A DNA stretch of 64,000 nt from Pseudomonas sp. R84 (GCF_009834515.1 NZ_CP019426.1:4577501-4641500); one strand, 5' to 3'; counted from the first letter of the stretch, positions 51,653-61,243 are shown. Notes: generated by a model not told the origin, from the letters alone. A program made the numbers and translations.

Positions 51653-52135
51653 ATGAACAAACACACGGTTCACCAACTGATTCTCGACAAACTGCGCATC
51701 GACCTCGACATCGCCGAACGCGCTGCGCAAACCGCTTACGAAACCGCGACCCACGAAGAAAACATCGCCGAAAACAAGTACGACACGCTGGGCCTTGAGG
51801 CGTCGTATCTGGCGGCCGGACAGGCGAAACGTGTCGAGGAAATTCGTCAGTCACTGGCGTTGTGTCAGAACCTGACGCTGCGTGCCTACGATGAAAATCG
51901 TGGAATCGAGGTCGGCGCCCTGCTCGGTCTGGAGGACGAAAAGGGTCGCGAACAATGGCTGTTTCTGGCACCGGATGCGGCAGGGCTGAAAGTCGACGTG
52001 GTCGGACAGCCGATTACCGTGATCACCCCGCGCTCGCCGCTGGGCAAAGGTCTGCTGGGCAGGTGCGAAGGCGATGAGGTGGAGATTCTGGTGGCGGGCA
52101 CCCGGCAACAATTTGCTGTCACCGAGGTGCTTTAA
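51653..52135 (+). CDS. GreA/GreB-like transcription factor
   Basis: A 160-residue protein with an N-terminal helical hairpin (residues 1-75, acidic turn ATHEENIAENKYD) and a C-terminal FKBP-like Gre domain (TVITPRSPLGKGLLGRCEGDEVEI). Gre factors enter the secondary channel of RNA polymerase and reactivate stalled complexes. The canonical tip acids are not clearly in register, so cleavage activity is uncertain; Rnk/Gfh-like behaviour is possible. Confidence 0.8.
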   Translation: MNKHTVHQLILDKLRIDLDIAERAAQTAYETATHEENIAENKYDTLGLEASYLAAGQAKRVEEIRQSLALCQNLTLRAYDENRGIEVGALLGLEDEKGREQWLFLAPDAAGLKVDVVGQPITVITPRSPLGKGLLGRCEGDEVEILVAGTRQQFAVTEVL

Positions 52136-52144
52136 GGTAGTTGA

Positions 52145-53128
<984 letters not shown>

Positions 53129-53232
53129 TCAAAGCAGGTAGACGCCACGGGCATCAGCGACGGTATATAACTATATTAATGGTTTGAAGAATAAATCTAG
53201 AACTTTTTTATCAAAGCGCCATTATTCCTGCG

Positions 53233-53736
53233 TCAGCGATCCTCCCGCCGCCGACGCTCCACCAACGGCACCAGATAAACCGGCACCTTGGCCAATTGCA
53301 GGACCCGCGCCGCCGTGCGCCCCAACGGCGTTTCCGCGCCCACGCCGTGGCTGTGACTGCCGACGATCAGCAGATCGACAGAGAGTTTCTGCACCTGGTC
53401 GAGAATCACCTGCGACGGATCGCCCTGCAGCACGCGCACCGCGCGAATGCGCTGCAGATCCTGCGCGCCTTCATCTCCCAGCTCTTCGCGAAAACTGTCG
53501 AGCACCCGCTGCTCGATATTGGCGATGACAGTTTTCAGACCCTGGCTGTGAAATTCGTTCAATGCCTGCTCGTCGAGATAGCTCTGCAACACCGATTCGG
53601 CAAACAGCCCCATCGGCTCCACCGCGTGCACCACGTACAGATCGGCATTGAACGTTCGCGCCAACGCCAGGGCATGCTGCATCACTAACGGTGCGTACAG
53701 ACCGAGGTCAGTGGCATACAGCATCGAACGAATCAT
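53233..53736 (-). CDS. Universal stress protein (UspA family)
   Basis: A 167-residue single Usp domain with the ATP-binding motif GSHSHGVGAETPLGRTAARVL near residues 127-147. Proteins of this type bind ATP and rise under stress; the direct action is unknown. ATG 53736 follows GAGGAGG. Confidence 0.9.
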   Translation of the reverse strand: MIRSMLYATDLGLYAPLVMQHALALARTFNADLYVVHAVEPMGLFAESVLQSYLDEQALNEFHSQGLKTVIANIEQRVLDSFREELGDEGAQDLQRIRAVRVLQGDPSQVILDQVQKLSVDLLIVGSHSHGVGAETPLGRTAARVLQLAKVPVYLVPLVERRRREDR

Positions 53737-53833
53737 ATGACCTCCTCGCGTGCCAACATGGCGGAGATTTGATTCAGCTTAGCAGTGCCTTGGCGACTAC
53801 GACGGGCGACGCAACGTCTTGAACCAAAGGGCT

Positions 53834-54739
53834 TTAGACCGACGGTTCGTTGCTGATGCCGTGCGGCACGTGGCCGGTGGCAACGACTTCGCGGGCGAGT
53901 TCGCAGTGGCCCGCCTGGTCGTCGAAAAACACGTCGGCAGCAAACGCTTCGAGAAACGCCGATTTGGTCAGGCCACCGAGGAACAGTGACTCGTCGAGAC
54001 GAATGTCCCACTCGCGCAAGGTGCGGATCACCCGTTCATGGGCCGGTGCCGAACGCGCGGTGACCAGCGCCGTACGGATCGGGCAATCATCGTCGGGGAA
54101 CTCCCGCTGGAGCAAATTGAGCGCCGCGAGAAAACCTTTGAACGGACCACCACGCAACGGTTCGCGCGCCGACTCGCGCTCCTTGGCCTGGAACGCCTCG
54201 AGCCCGCCGGACTGATAAACGCGCTCCGACTCATCGGAAAAAATCACCGCGTCACCGTCAAAGGCGATGCGCAATTCGTCACTGGCCGCGCGACTGGCAC
54301 CACCGGACAGAATCGTCGCCGCTGCAAATCCGGCATCCAGAGCCGCGCGCACGTCTTCGGCATGGGTCGAAAGAAACAGGTCGCAGCCAAAGGCTTTCAG
54401 ATACGGATACGGACTGCGCCCGCCGACAAACGCCGCGCGGGAAATCGCCAGACCGTAATGGTGAATCGAGTTGAACACGCGCAGGCCGGTGTCGGCGCTG
54501 TTGCGCGAGACCAGAATCACCTCGACCCGTGCACGGCCAAGGCGACTGTTCAGGCTCAGGAGTTTCTCCACCAGCGGGAAGGCATCGCCGGGCGCAAGAA
54601 TTTCGTCTTCGTGCTCGATCTGGTATTGCCGATAGGCTTCGACGCCGCTCGACAAGTAGACCTTGTGGCTCTCACTCAGGTCGAACAAGGCGCGTGACGA
54701 AATCGCCAGCACCAGTTTGTCATCGATGTTCTTCGCCAT
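53834..54739 (-). CDS. Cytosolic 5'-nucleotidase (NT5C1-like)
   Basis: A 301-residue protein of the eukaryotic-like 5'-nucleotidase IA family (PF06189): LVLAISSRALFDL at the N-terminus, VILVSRNSADTG near 83, and VFFDDQAGHCELA near the C-terminus, which together fit a HAD-like phosphatase. It would remove phosphate from nucleoside monophosphates. The start MAKNIDDKLV at 54739 has AAGG upstream. Confidence 0.85.
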   Translation of the reverse strand: MAKNIDDKLVLAISSRALFDLSESHKVYLSSGVEAYRQYQIEHEDEILAPGDAFPLVEKLLSLNSRLGRARVEVILVSRNSADTGLRVFNSIHHYGLAISRAAFVGGRSPYPYLKAFGCDLFLSTHAEDVRAALDAGFAAATILSGGASRAASDELRIAFDGDAVIFSDESERVYQSGGLEAFQAKERESAREPLRGGPFKGFLAALNLLQREFPDDDCPIRTALVTARSAPAHERVIRTLREWDIRLDESLFLGGLTKSAFLEAFAADVFFDDQAGHCELAREVVATGHVPHGISNEPSV

Positions 54740-54761
54740 GCCTTCCCCCAAAGCGACCGGC

Positions 54762-55733
54762 CTAAACGTTGCGCCGGTCGATAAAACGTAAATTGCGATA
54801 CAGCGCTTCGATGCGCGGCAGTTCACAGCCCGCCGCTTTCGCCACTGCCAGTGGACGAGCGTAGATCGCCTCCAGCTCCAGCGGTCGCTTATGTAAAAAG
54901 TCGTGGTGCATGCTCGGCCAGTAGTCGGGCATTTTCTCGGTCATCATAAACAGATAGTCGGCGTATCCCGGCGGCACGTCGTGGCCGCAGGCTTTGGCGC
55001 CCTGCACCACTTCGGCCATCAACGCCTGGATCAACGCACGGCTGTCGGCATCCGCCATCAGCGGCGTGGTGCTGGCGCCGAGCAACACCGAGAGTCCGTT
55101 GTAGGGAACATTCCAGATCAGTTTCTGCCAGCGCGCCTGCTGCAGATTGGGCATCGCCTGGGAATCGAGACCTGCGCTGCGGAACAGGCCGGCGCCCTCT
55201 TCGACAATGGCCATACGTGCAACGTCATCGATGGCCGGACCGCTGTGATAGCCAACATTGACTGCGCCCAAGGCTTGATGAGTGACTTGCCCTGGTCTCT
55301 CGCGGTGCACGCAGTTCAGGCACAAACCACCCAGCAGATGCAAAGAGTCGGGGAGCAGCTCACGCAGGCTGTCTTCGACGTCGAGGCCGTTTTGCAGCAC
55401 CAGCACTTTCGCATCCGGTTTGGCCGCTTGAATGATAGAAGGCGCGAGGCCGGTGTTGCTGGTGGTTTTCGCCCCGACCAACAGCCAGTCGCATTTGGGC
55501 ATATCCTCGGCGGCCGAATAGGCTTGCACCGGATTCAGTGTCAGCGGGCCATGCACCGCGCTGTTGATTTGCAAACCGCGTTCAGCCACCGCCGAAAACT
55601 CGCTGCGCAACAGAAAGTGCACATCGAAACCGGCACGCGCCAGCATTACGCCGTAGAAACCACCAATTGCGCCGGTGCCGATAATCCCTACGACCGGTTT
55701 ATCAGAGCCCGGTTTATTCTCTGCCCCCATCAT
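54762..55733 (-). CDS. 2-dehydropantoate 2-reductase family protein (PanE-like)
   Basis: A 323-residue NADPH-dependent dehydrogenase with an N-terminal Rossmann motif VGIIGTGAIGGFYG near residue 15 and the catalytic Lys/Glu region in RWQKLIWNVPYNGLS near 205. PanE makes pantoate for CoA, but many genomes have paralogues with other substrates. ATG 55733 follows GAGGAG and overlaps the stop of the thioredoxin-like gene by 4 bases (ATGA). Confidence 0.87.
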   Translation of the reverse strand: MMGAENKPGSDKPVVGIIGTGAIGGFYGVMLARAGFDVHFLLRSEFSAVAERGLQINSAVHGPLTLNPVQAYSAAEDMPKCDWLLVGAKTTSNTGLAPSIIQAAKPDAKVLVLQNGLDVEDSLRELLPDSLHLLGGLCLNCVHRERPGQVTHQALGAVNVGYHSGPAIDDVARMAIVEEGAGLFRSAGLDSQAMPNLQQARWQKLIWNVPYNGLSVLLGASTTPLMADADSRALIQALMAEVVQGAKACGHDVPPGYADYLFMMTEKMPDYWPSMHHDFLHKRPLELEAIYARPLAVAKAAGCELPRIEALYRNLRFIDRRNV

Positions 55734-56128
55734 GGCAACTCCTCTGCAACTCGACCCAGTGCCTGCGCCAGCGCCGCGTTCAACGCATCGACCGTCAGGC
55801 GCGTGTGCAATGCCCCAAAGAACTCGCCGTCGCGCACCACAAACAGCGCCGGCAAATGAAAGACCTGATAGCGCTCCACCAGCCCGCCGTTGTCGCCGGC
55901 ATCGATCCAGCACAGGCGATCGATGTCCAACGTCAGATCCGGCAACACTTCGCGGGCATAGCGGCAACTGGCGCAGCCGACGCTGGTGAAAATCACCAGC
56001 GAAACGCCGCTCATCGCCAATAGCCGTTGGTCGGCGTCGAAATCGGTCAGTTCGGATTCGACCACTATACTGGGGGAAACAATGTCAAATGGCCGACACA
56101 GGGAGTCTGTGCTCATGGGACGTTTCAT
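55730..56128 (-). CDS. Thioredoxin-like protein
   Basis: A thioredoxin fold with redox motif CASC in VIFTSVGCASCRYA and cis-Pro region FHLPALFVVRDGEFFG. It is coupled to the panE-like gene. The start is uncertain: ATG 56128 (132 residues, GGATGAGG upstream) would overlap the start of the divergent PilZ-like gene by 14 bases; GTG 56065 (111 residues) begins just where the thioredoxin fold begins. The longer form is listed. Confidence 0.78.
   Translation of the reverse strand: MKRPMSTDSLCRPFDIVSPSIVVESELTDFDADQRLLAMSGVSLVIFTSVGCASCRYAREVLPDLTLDIDRLCWIDAGDNGGLVERYQVFHLPALFVVRDGEFFGALHTRLTVDALNAALAQALGRVAEELP
56064..56071. promoter_or_regulatory. Candidate symmetrical -10 element between divergent genes
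   Basis: ACTATACT reads as TATACT on the plus strand (56066-56071) and TATAGT on the minus strand (56064-56069), inside the near-palindrome CCACTATACTGG. It could serve the PilZ-like gene and the thioredoxin-like gene; the -35 boxes are poor. Confidence 0.35.
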
Positions 56129-56558
56129 TCCTCATCCGGACGAGGTGCCGGTTGAATTAACCTTGCTCAAGCCTGAGTGTATTTCCAGGCAACAGCTGCA
56201 CACTATCAGCCTCGGCGGCATCGCTTGCAATTACCACCGAGCCTGGCGCCATGGCACGGCCCTGCAAGTGCGCATGCCGTCACTCAATGCCGACATCTGC
56301 TATCCGGGCTATGTGGCGTGGTGTCTGCGACGCAAAAAAGGCTATCTGGTGGGCATCGCGTTTACCGATGAGCAGACGCTGTTCAGTGCGCGAATGGGTG
56401 AGCAGGTGTGTCAGATAGAGCGCTATTGCCGCATGCACGACACCCACGATGACCTGCAAGAAATTCAGGCAGTGGCCCTGCAATGGGTCGAGCAACACGC
56501 CGACGAGTTCTCCCACGACAGCGTGCGCAAGGCTTTTGCGCAGCCAGCGCTGGACTAA
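56115..56558 (+). CDS. PilZ-domain-like protein
   Basis: A 147-residue protein with a PilZ-like beta-barrel (VPVELTLLKP, HTISLGGIACNYH, YPGYVAWCLRRKKGYLVGIAF) and a C-terminal helical part. The c-di-GMP-binding RxxxR is not seen and the usual D/N-x-S-x-x-G reads T-I-S-L-G-G, so binding may be lost. ATG 56115 is used because AGGGAG precedes it; ATG 56082 is also in frame. Confidence 0.75.
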   Translation: MGRFIPHPDEVPVELTLLKPECISRQQLHTISLGGIACNYHRAWRHGTALQVRMPSLNADICYPGYVAWCLRRKKGYLVGIAFTDEQTLFSARMGEQVCQIERYCRMHDTHDDLQEIQAVALQWVEQHADEFSHDSVRKAFAQPALD

Positions 56559-56688
56559 AGCACCTTTTGCCCATTGTCGAACAGGCGCTTTACGCGCTAA
56601 GGTTCCGCTCCCCGACGCGCTTAAATCTGCTGTGCTCCGCCGCGCGGGGATCGCTGGCGGCCGGCACCCGTGACCTGACGAGTAAACG

Positions 56689-57765
56689 ATGGCTGATTTA
56701 CCGATCAACGACCTAAACGTCGCCTCTAACGAGACCCTGATCACTCCCGATCAGCTCAAGCGTGATATCCCTCTGAGCGACGCTGCCCTGCGCACCGTCA
56801 CCAAGGGCCGCGAAGTCATTCGCAACATTCTTGATGGCACTGACCACCGTCTGTTCGTAGTGATCGGCCCATGCTCGATCCACGATATCAAGGCTGCCCA
56901 CGAATACGCCGATCGCCTCAAGGTGCTGGCGGAGGAAGTCTCCGACACCCTGTATCTGGTCATGCGCGTGTATTTCGAGAAGCCACGCACCACCGTCGGC
57001 TGGAAAGGCCTGATCAACGATCCGTATCTGGACGACTCGTTCAAGATTCAGGACGGTCTGCACATCGGTCGTCAGTTGCTGCTGGATCTGGCCGAAAAAG
57101 GCCTGCCGACCGCGACCGAAGCCCTCGACCCGATCTCCCCGCAATATCTGCAGGACCTGATCAGCTGGTCGGCCATCGGCGCGCGTACTACCGAATCGCA
57201 GACTCACCGCGAAATGGCTTCCGGCCTGTCCTCGGCCGTCGGCTTCAAGAACGGCACTGACGGTGGTCTGACTGTGGCAATCAACGCCTTGCAGTCGGTG
57301 TCCAGCCCGCACCGTTTCCTCGGTATCAACCAGGAAGGTGGCGTGTCGATCGTCACCACCAAAGGCAACGCCTACGGTCACGTGGTGCTGCGCGGTGGTA
57401 ACGGCAAGCCGAACTACGATTCGGTCAGCGTTGCCCTGTGCGAACAGGCACTGGACAAGGCCAGGATCAAGCCGAACATCATGGTCGACTGCAGTCACGC
57501 CAACTCCAACAAGGATCCAGCGCTGCAACCGCTGGTGATGGAGAACGTCGCCAACCAGATCCTCGAAGGCAACCAGTCGATCATCGGCCTGATGGTCGAG
57601 AGTCATCTGAACTGGGGTTGCCAGGCCATTCCGAAAGACCTCGCCGACCTGCAATACGGCGTGTCGATCACCGATGCCTGCATCGACTGGTCTGCCACCG
57701 AGAACACCCTGCGCAGCATGCACGCCAAGCTCAAGGACGTTTTGCCGAAACGCCAGCGCGGCTGA
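56689..57765 (+). CDS. Class I 3-deoxy-7-phosphoheptulonate synthase
   Basis: A 358-residue AroF/G/H-type DAHP synthase: VIGPCSIHD near residue 57 with metal-ligand Cys, MRVYFEKPRTTVGWKG near 92, GARTTESQTHRE near 165 and VDCSHANSNKD near 268. It should be feedback-inhibited by an aromatic amino acid, but I cannot say which, so no letter is given. A terminator follows 20 bases after the stop codon. It is the second DAHP synthase of a different class in this window. Confidence 0.94.
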   Translation: MADLPINDLNVASNETLITPDQLKRDIPLSDAALRTVTKGREVIRNILDGTDHRLFVVIGPCSIHDIKAAHEYADRLKVLAEEVSDTLYLVMRVYFEKPRTTVGWKGLINDPYLDDSFKIQDGLHIGRQLLLDLAEKGLPTATEALDPISPQYLQDLISWSAIGARTTESQTHREMASGLSSAVGFKNGTDGGLTVAINALQSVSSPHRFLGINQEGGVSIVTTKGNAYGHVVLRGGNGKPNYDSVSVALCEQALDKARIKPNIMVDCSHANSNKDPALQPLVMENVANQILEGNQSIIGLMVESHLNWGCQAIPKDLADLQYGVSITDACIDWSATENTLRSMHAKLKDVLPKRQRG

Positions 57766-57783
57766 TCAGCGTCTTACAGGCAT

Positions 57784-57815
57784 AAAAAAACGCCGGGCAA
57801 TGCCCGGCGTTTTTG
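57784..57815. terminator. Bidirectional terminator after the DAHP synthase gene
   Basis: Stem ACGCCGGGCA/TGCCCGGCGT with a minimal loop, A-run before and T-run after, between convergent genes. Confidence 0.92.
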
Positions 57816-57825
57816 TGTGTGCGAT

Positions 57826-58107
57826 TCAGATCTTGGCGGCGCGGCGCTGATGACGTTCCATGTAGCGCTCGACGTAGGAGCAGGACGGGATCACCGTGTA
57901 GCCCATTTCTTCGGCGTACTGCAACGCGCTTTCGGTCAGCGCTGCAGCAATGCCACGGCCACGCAGGGCATTGGGCACAAACGTGCGATAGATATCCAGG
58001 GTCTGTTTCCCCAGATCCATATACGTCAGGTAGGCACGATGACCGTCCACATTGGTCTCGAACTGATGACCAGCCTGGTCATGGTGGATGGACAACGCCT
58101 CGCTCAT
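57826..58107 (-). CDS. GNAT-type N-acetyltransferase (YjdJ-like)
   Basis: A 93-residue small acetyltransferase-fold protein with the acetyl-CoA motif VPNALRGRGIAAALTESAL near residues 50-68 and VIPSCSYVERYM. It belongs to the short GNAT group (PF14542); the substrate is unknown. ATG 58107 follows GAGGAG. Confidence 0.88.
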   Translation of the reverse strand: MSEALSIHHDQAGHQFETNVDGHRAYLTYMDLGKQTLDIYRTFVPNALRGRGIAAALTESALQYAEEMGYTVIPSCSYVERYMERHQRRAAKI

Positions 58108-58374
58108 CACTACTCCTCGCGGGTCTTGAATTCTGACCCCTACCTTACCGATGTTTTTCCGGCGAAGGAACATCTACGCCACCCCGTGCCTGATGGACAC
58201 CGAGAAGAGCCACACCGATCTCGCGCAACCTGGCACCTGATAAATAGTAGGCACCATTGGCAAAAATGCTCAAGGTGCGCTCGTCATCAAGCGGGTTGAC
58301 GGGGTTTGCTCCAAGGGACGCAGAGGTGATTGGGGAGAAGATCTTCCCGGGCCACTCACCTGAACATTGCCGGA

Positions 58375-58419
58375 TGTTGAGACTTAAGACGTGCAGCCTT
58401 TTTTAAAGTCACCTCAACA
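58375..58419. repeat. Inverted repeat in the oprI upstream region
   Basis: TGTTGAG (58375-58381) and CTCAACA (58413-58419) are perfect arms; ACTT next to the first arm can also pair with AAGT inside the second. The loop has CCTTTTTT. Confidence 0.45.
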
Positions 58420-58544
58420 TGGACAAAGATAAGCGAAGCAGCACGCAAAATCGGAACAAAAGTGTGGACGAATTCATATAGACAGACTTTAGCCAAGACT
58501 GCAAAAACAGCACGTGGCTACGGGAACTTTTTCTCATTAACTCG

Positions 58545-58576
58545 CTCAGCTCGGGGCTTGCGGCTGGGTATTTTTT
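58545..58576 (+). terminator. Terminator-like hairpin in the oprI upstream region
   Basis: CTCAGC and GCTGGG pair (with one G-T pair) around a 12-base loop and are followed by TATTTTTT. It is not next to any recognised gene end on this strand. Confidence 0.35.
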
Positions 58577-58649
58577 AAACAGCGCAGTTAAAAGTTGCTC
58601 GAAAAAGAATCAACGCCTACAATTTTTTTTGCTTCTTGCCTTACGTCAG

Positions 58650-58677
58650 TTTACTTACTACAAGTAATGGGTAGTAT
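58650..58677 (+). promoter_or_regulatory. Candidate oprI promoter
   Basis: TTTACT (58650-58655), 16 bases, TAGTAT (58672-58677), about 60 bases before the oprI start codon, at the end of an AT-rich stretch. Confidence 0.45.
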
Positions 58678-58746
58678 GTACGCCGGCTATTTCCTCAATC
58701 GTGAGGAGACAGTCACTTAATTTGAAAGTCCTTGAAGGGGAACACG

Positions 58747-58998
58747 ATGAACAACGTTCTGAAATTCTCTGCTCTGGCTCTGGCCGCAGTTCTGGCTACC
58801 GGTTGCAGCAGCGCATCGAAAGAAACCGAAGCACGTCTGACCGCTACTGAAGACGCAGCTGCTCGCTCCCAGGCTCGTGCAGACGAAGCTTACCGTAAAG
58901 CTGATGAAGCTCTGGCTGCTGCTCAAAAAGCACAACAGACTGCTGACGAAGCTAACGAGCGTGCTCTGCGCATGCTGGACAAAGCTAGCCGCAAGTAA
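58747..58998 (+). CDS. oprI: Major outer-membrane lipoprotein OprI (Lpp-like)
   Basis: An 83-residue lipoprotein: signal peptide with lipobox ATGC ending at Cys20, then an alanine-rich coiled coil with heptads ([26 protein letters not shown]) and a C-terminal Lys (DKASRK), by which part of the pool is joined to peptidoglycan. It is one of the most abundant proteins of the Pseudomonas outer membrane. GAAGGGGAA precedes the start codon, and a strong terminator follows. An L,D-transpeptidase gene is next to it. Confidence 0.97.
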   Translation: MNNVLKFSALALAAVLATGCSSASKETEARLTATEDAAARSQARADEAYRKADEALAAAQKAQQTADEANERALRMLDKASRK

Positions 58999-59021
58999 TA
59001 ATCCCTCGGGATTGTTATCGA

Positions 59022-59052
59022 GCCGACCCGATTTATCGGGTCGGCTTTTTTA
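59022..59052 (+). terminator. oprI terminator
   Basis: A 10-bp stem GCCGACCCGA/TCGGGTCGGC with loop TTTA is followed by TTTTTTTAT. Confidence 0.95.
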
Positions 59053-59075
59053 TTGCCCATCGTTTTGTTCAGGCA

Positions 59076-59112
59076 ATAAAAAACCCGCCGACGCTTCACG
59101 CATCGACGGGTT
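59076..59112 (-). terminator. Terminator for the L,D-transpeptidase gene
   Basis: On the minus strand an imperfect stem AACCCGTCGA...TCGGCGGGTT is followed by TTTTTATT, 12 bases after the transpeptidase stop codon. Confidence 0.8.
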
Positions 59113-59124
59113 CCGGAGTACGAC

Positions 59125-60096
59125 TTACTGCTGCAGGTCGATCGGTGTATTGGCAACAATCGGTGCCGAAGTATTCGGTGTACCGATTTCCGTTGGCAGG
59201 CCATCTTCGGCTGCGACCACATCCCGCACCACATCCCAGTTCACGCGCAGGTTACTGGTGACATCTTCACGCTTGAGCATCGCGTTGATCACTGCGGTGT
59301 GCTTGTCGACCACCGAAGGGTTGCCCTTGTCGTCGATCGGCGTGTGCGCTTCCAGATAGACCTTGCCGCCACTGCTGCCGAACTTGTAGGCATCATTGAG
59401 GATGCGCACCGACGTGCCGACCGGGACCATGCCGGCCATTTCCAGCACGTTGTTGTTGAACATGCGGAAGCAGCCGTGGCTGGTGCGCATGCCGATACCG
59501 AATTTCTTGTTCGAACCGTGGATCAGATAACCCGGCGTGCCCAGAGTGAACTTGAACGGGCCCAGCGGATTGTCCGGACCGGCCGGCACTACGTTCGGTA
59601 GCGGGTCGCCATCAGCGGCGTGTTCCGCCTTGATCGATGCGGGAGGCGTCCAGGTCGGGTTTGGCGTTTTGGCGGTGATCGAAGTGTGCGCGATCGGCGA
59701 ACCCCAACCCTCACGACCAATACCCAGCGGGAACGTGTACACCACGTTGCGGCCTTTCGGGAAATAGTAGAGGCGGTACTCGGCAAGGTTGATGACGATG
59801 CCTTCACGCGGGCCCGGCGGCAGAATGAAACGGGTCGGCAAGACGATTTCGGTGCCGGCGCCCGGCAACCAGGCATCGACGCCCGGGTTGGCCGCGACCA
59901 TCTCCGAGTAACCCAGATCGTACTTCGTGCCGAGATCGGCGAAGGTGTCTTCGTACTTGGCTTTGATCACCTGCACCTGACCGATGATGTCTTCACCGGG
60001 TGGTGGCAGGGGAAACTCCAATGCAGCAACGGGACCGGCCACACACAGGGCGGCAAGTGACAGGCAGCGGGTGACGGCAGGAAAGCGCGGCAACAT
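59125..60096 (-). CDS. L,D-transpeptidase (YkuD domain) with LysM-like domain
   Basis: A 323-residue exported protein: signal peptide to about residue 26 (LSLAALCVAGPVAA), LysM-like region (about 40-85), and YkuD catalytic domain with HGSNKKFGIGMRTSHGCFRM near residue 205-225, where the Cys is the nucleophile. Enzymes of this kind join Lpp-type lipoproteins to peptidoglycan or make 3-3 crosslinks; with oprI next door, anchoring OprI is a good guess. ATG 60096 follows GAAGGA; ATG 60114 is possible. Confidence 0.9.
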   Translation of the reverse strand: MLPRFPAVTRCLSLAALCVAGPVAALEFPLPPPGEDIIGQVQVIKAKYEDTFADLGTKYDLGYSEMVAANPGVDAWLPGAGTEIVLPTRFILPPGPREGIVINLAEYRLYYFPKGRNVVYTFPLGIGREGWGSPIAHTSITAKTPNPTWTPPASIKAEHAADGDPLPNVVPAGPDNPLGPFKFTLGTPGYLIHGSNKKFGIGMRTSHGCFRMFNNNVLEMAGMVPVGTSVRILNDAYKFGSSGGKVYLEAHTPIDDKGNPSVVDKHTAVINAMLKREDVTSNLRVNWDVVRDVVAAEDGLPTEIGTPNTSAPIVANTPIDLQQ

Positions 60097-60196
60097 CCGG
60101 AAAATCCTTCGCATGATCAACAAGGGTATAAGAGCGCGATTGTACACCGCACTTTGAATATTCGGGGAGCCACGCCGATGGACCGTGCTGAATGCG

Positions 60197-60272
60197 AAAA
60201 GATCGCAGCCTTCGGCAGCTCCTACAGGATTACGCGAACCCATGTAGGAGCTGCCGTAGGCTGCGATCTTTT
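60197..60272. repeat. REP palindrome of a second family
   Basis: Arms AAAAGATCGCAGCC...CTCCTACA (60197-60226) and TGTAGGAGCTGCC...GATCTTTT (60243-60272) are inverted with one mismatch around a 16-base spacer. The core GTAGGAGCTGCCGTAGGC differs from the other REP copies here. Confidence 0.88.
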
Positions 60273-60276
60273 GCTC

Positions 60277-60570
60277 TTAAAGCTCGAAACGCAGCTCCGG
60301 CCAGATCGGCGAGGTGCCGCGTTTTTGCGACTCCAGAATAGCCCGGCACAGCGAACACAGGCGCTGATCCTGAAAAACCCGACGATCCACACTCGACCAG
60401 CGCGGCTGCGCCGGCAGCAGACTGCCGCACAGGGTGCGATCGGCCGAGCCACCGAGTTCGAGTTGCCGCGTCACCAGATGCACCCGCACTTCCTGGCAGG
60501 CGAACAGATCCAGCTGCTCGTCAGGCTCGATCAGTTGGTAGGCAAACAGGGACCAGGCAGAACGCGACAT
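60277..60570 (-). CDS. Uncharacterised 97-residue cysteine-containing protein
   Basis: I do not recognise the family. The protein is soluble and has four cysteines, two as CSLC near residue 71-74 and two alone (FACQEV, TLCGS), which might bind a metal such as zinc. ATG 60570 follows GGAGCCCCCG. It lies between the transpeptidase gene and tesA on the same strand. Confidence 0.7.
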   Translation of the reverse strand: MSRSAWSLFAYQLIEPDEQLDLFACQEVRVHLVTRQLELGGSADRTLCGSLLPAQPRWSSVDRRVFQDQRLCSLCRAILESQKRGTSPIWPELRFEL

Positions 60571-60627
60571 CGGGGGCTCCAAATAAGGGGGCGCCACATT
60601 AGCCGAAAGCCTGCCCTTAGAAAAGCC

Positions 60628-61233
60628 TCATAACAGCGGTTTTAGCGTCGGCCAGACATTTTCCAGCAACTTGCTCTGAGCCCCGACTGCCGGGTGCAGA
60701 CCATCGGCCTGCATCAAGTCCGGATGACCGCCGACGCCGTCGAGGAAAAACGGTACCAGCGGGATCTTTTTGTCGTCGGCGAGTTTGCCGTAGACCTCGG
60801 CAAAAGCATCGGTGTAACGCTTGCCATAATTGGGCGGCAGTTGCATGCCGAGCAACAGCACCTTGGCCCCGCTCTGACGCGAACTGTCGATCATCGAGGC
60901 AAGATTTTGTTGCAATTGAGTTGGCGGCATTCCGCGCAAGCCATCGTTGCCGCCCAGTTCGAGGATCACCAGTTCCGGCTTATGCTCTGCAAGCAGCGCG
61001 GGCAGCCGCGCCTGGCCTCCGGCACTGGTGTCGCCGCTGATCGAGGCATTGACCACTTTATCGTCGAAACCCTCCTGTTTGAGCCGTTGCTCAAGCAACG
61101 AGACCCACCCCAAGCGGGTATCCAGTCCGAAACCAGCGCTGATACTATCGCCAACGATCAGGACAGTACCCGCCGCTGCGTTCTGGGCCATGCACATCAA
61201 GGCCAGGCCAGCACTCAAAAACCACACACGCAT
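60628..61233 (-). CDS. tesA: Thioesterase I/lysophospholipase TesA
   Basis: A 201-residue periplasmic SGNH hydrolase. Signal peptide to about residue 21 (AQNAAAG), block I with nucleophile Ser in VLIVGDSISAGFG, block III LGGNDGLRG and block V DGLHPAVGAQ with Asp and His. It cleaves acyl-CoA, lysophospholipids and some esters. The start at 61233 follows GGAG. The divergent ABC gene starts only 10 bases away. Confidence 0.95.
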   Translation of the reverse strand: MRVWFLSAGLALMCMAQNAAAGTVLIVGDSISAGFGLDTRLGWVSLLEQRLKQEGFDDKVVNASISGDTSAGGQARLPALLAEHKPELVILELGGNDGLRGMPPTQLQQNLASMIDSSRQSGAKVLLLGMQLPPNYGKRYTDAFAEVYGKLADDKKIPLVPFFLDGVGGHPDLMQADGLHPAVGAQSKLLENVWPTLKPLL

Positions 61234-61243
61234 CGGATTCTCC

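Larger units (their letters stand above)
58108..58746. other. Long non-coding region upstream of oprI
   Basis: At 639 bases this is the longest gap in the window. No open frame has a ribosome site or family match. It contains an inverted repeat at 58375-58419, a G/C hairpin followed by TATTTTTT at 58545-58576, an AT-rich stretch to 58680 and the oprI promoter. A small RNA ending at 58576 is possible but unproven. Confidence 0.5.
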
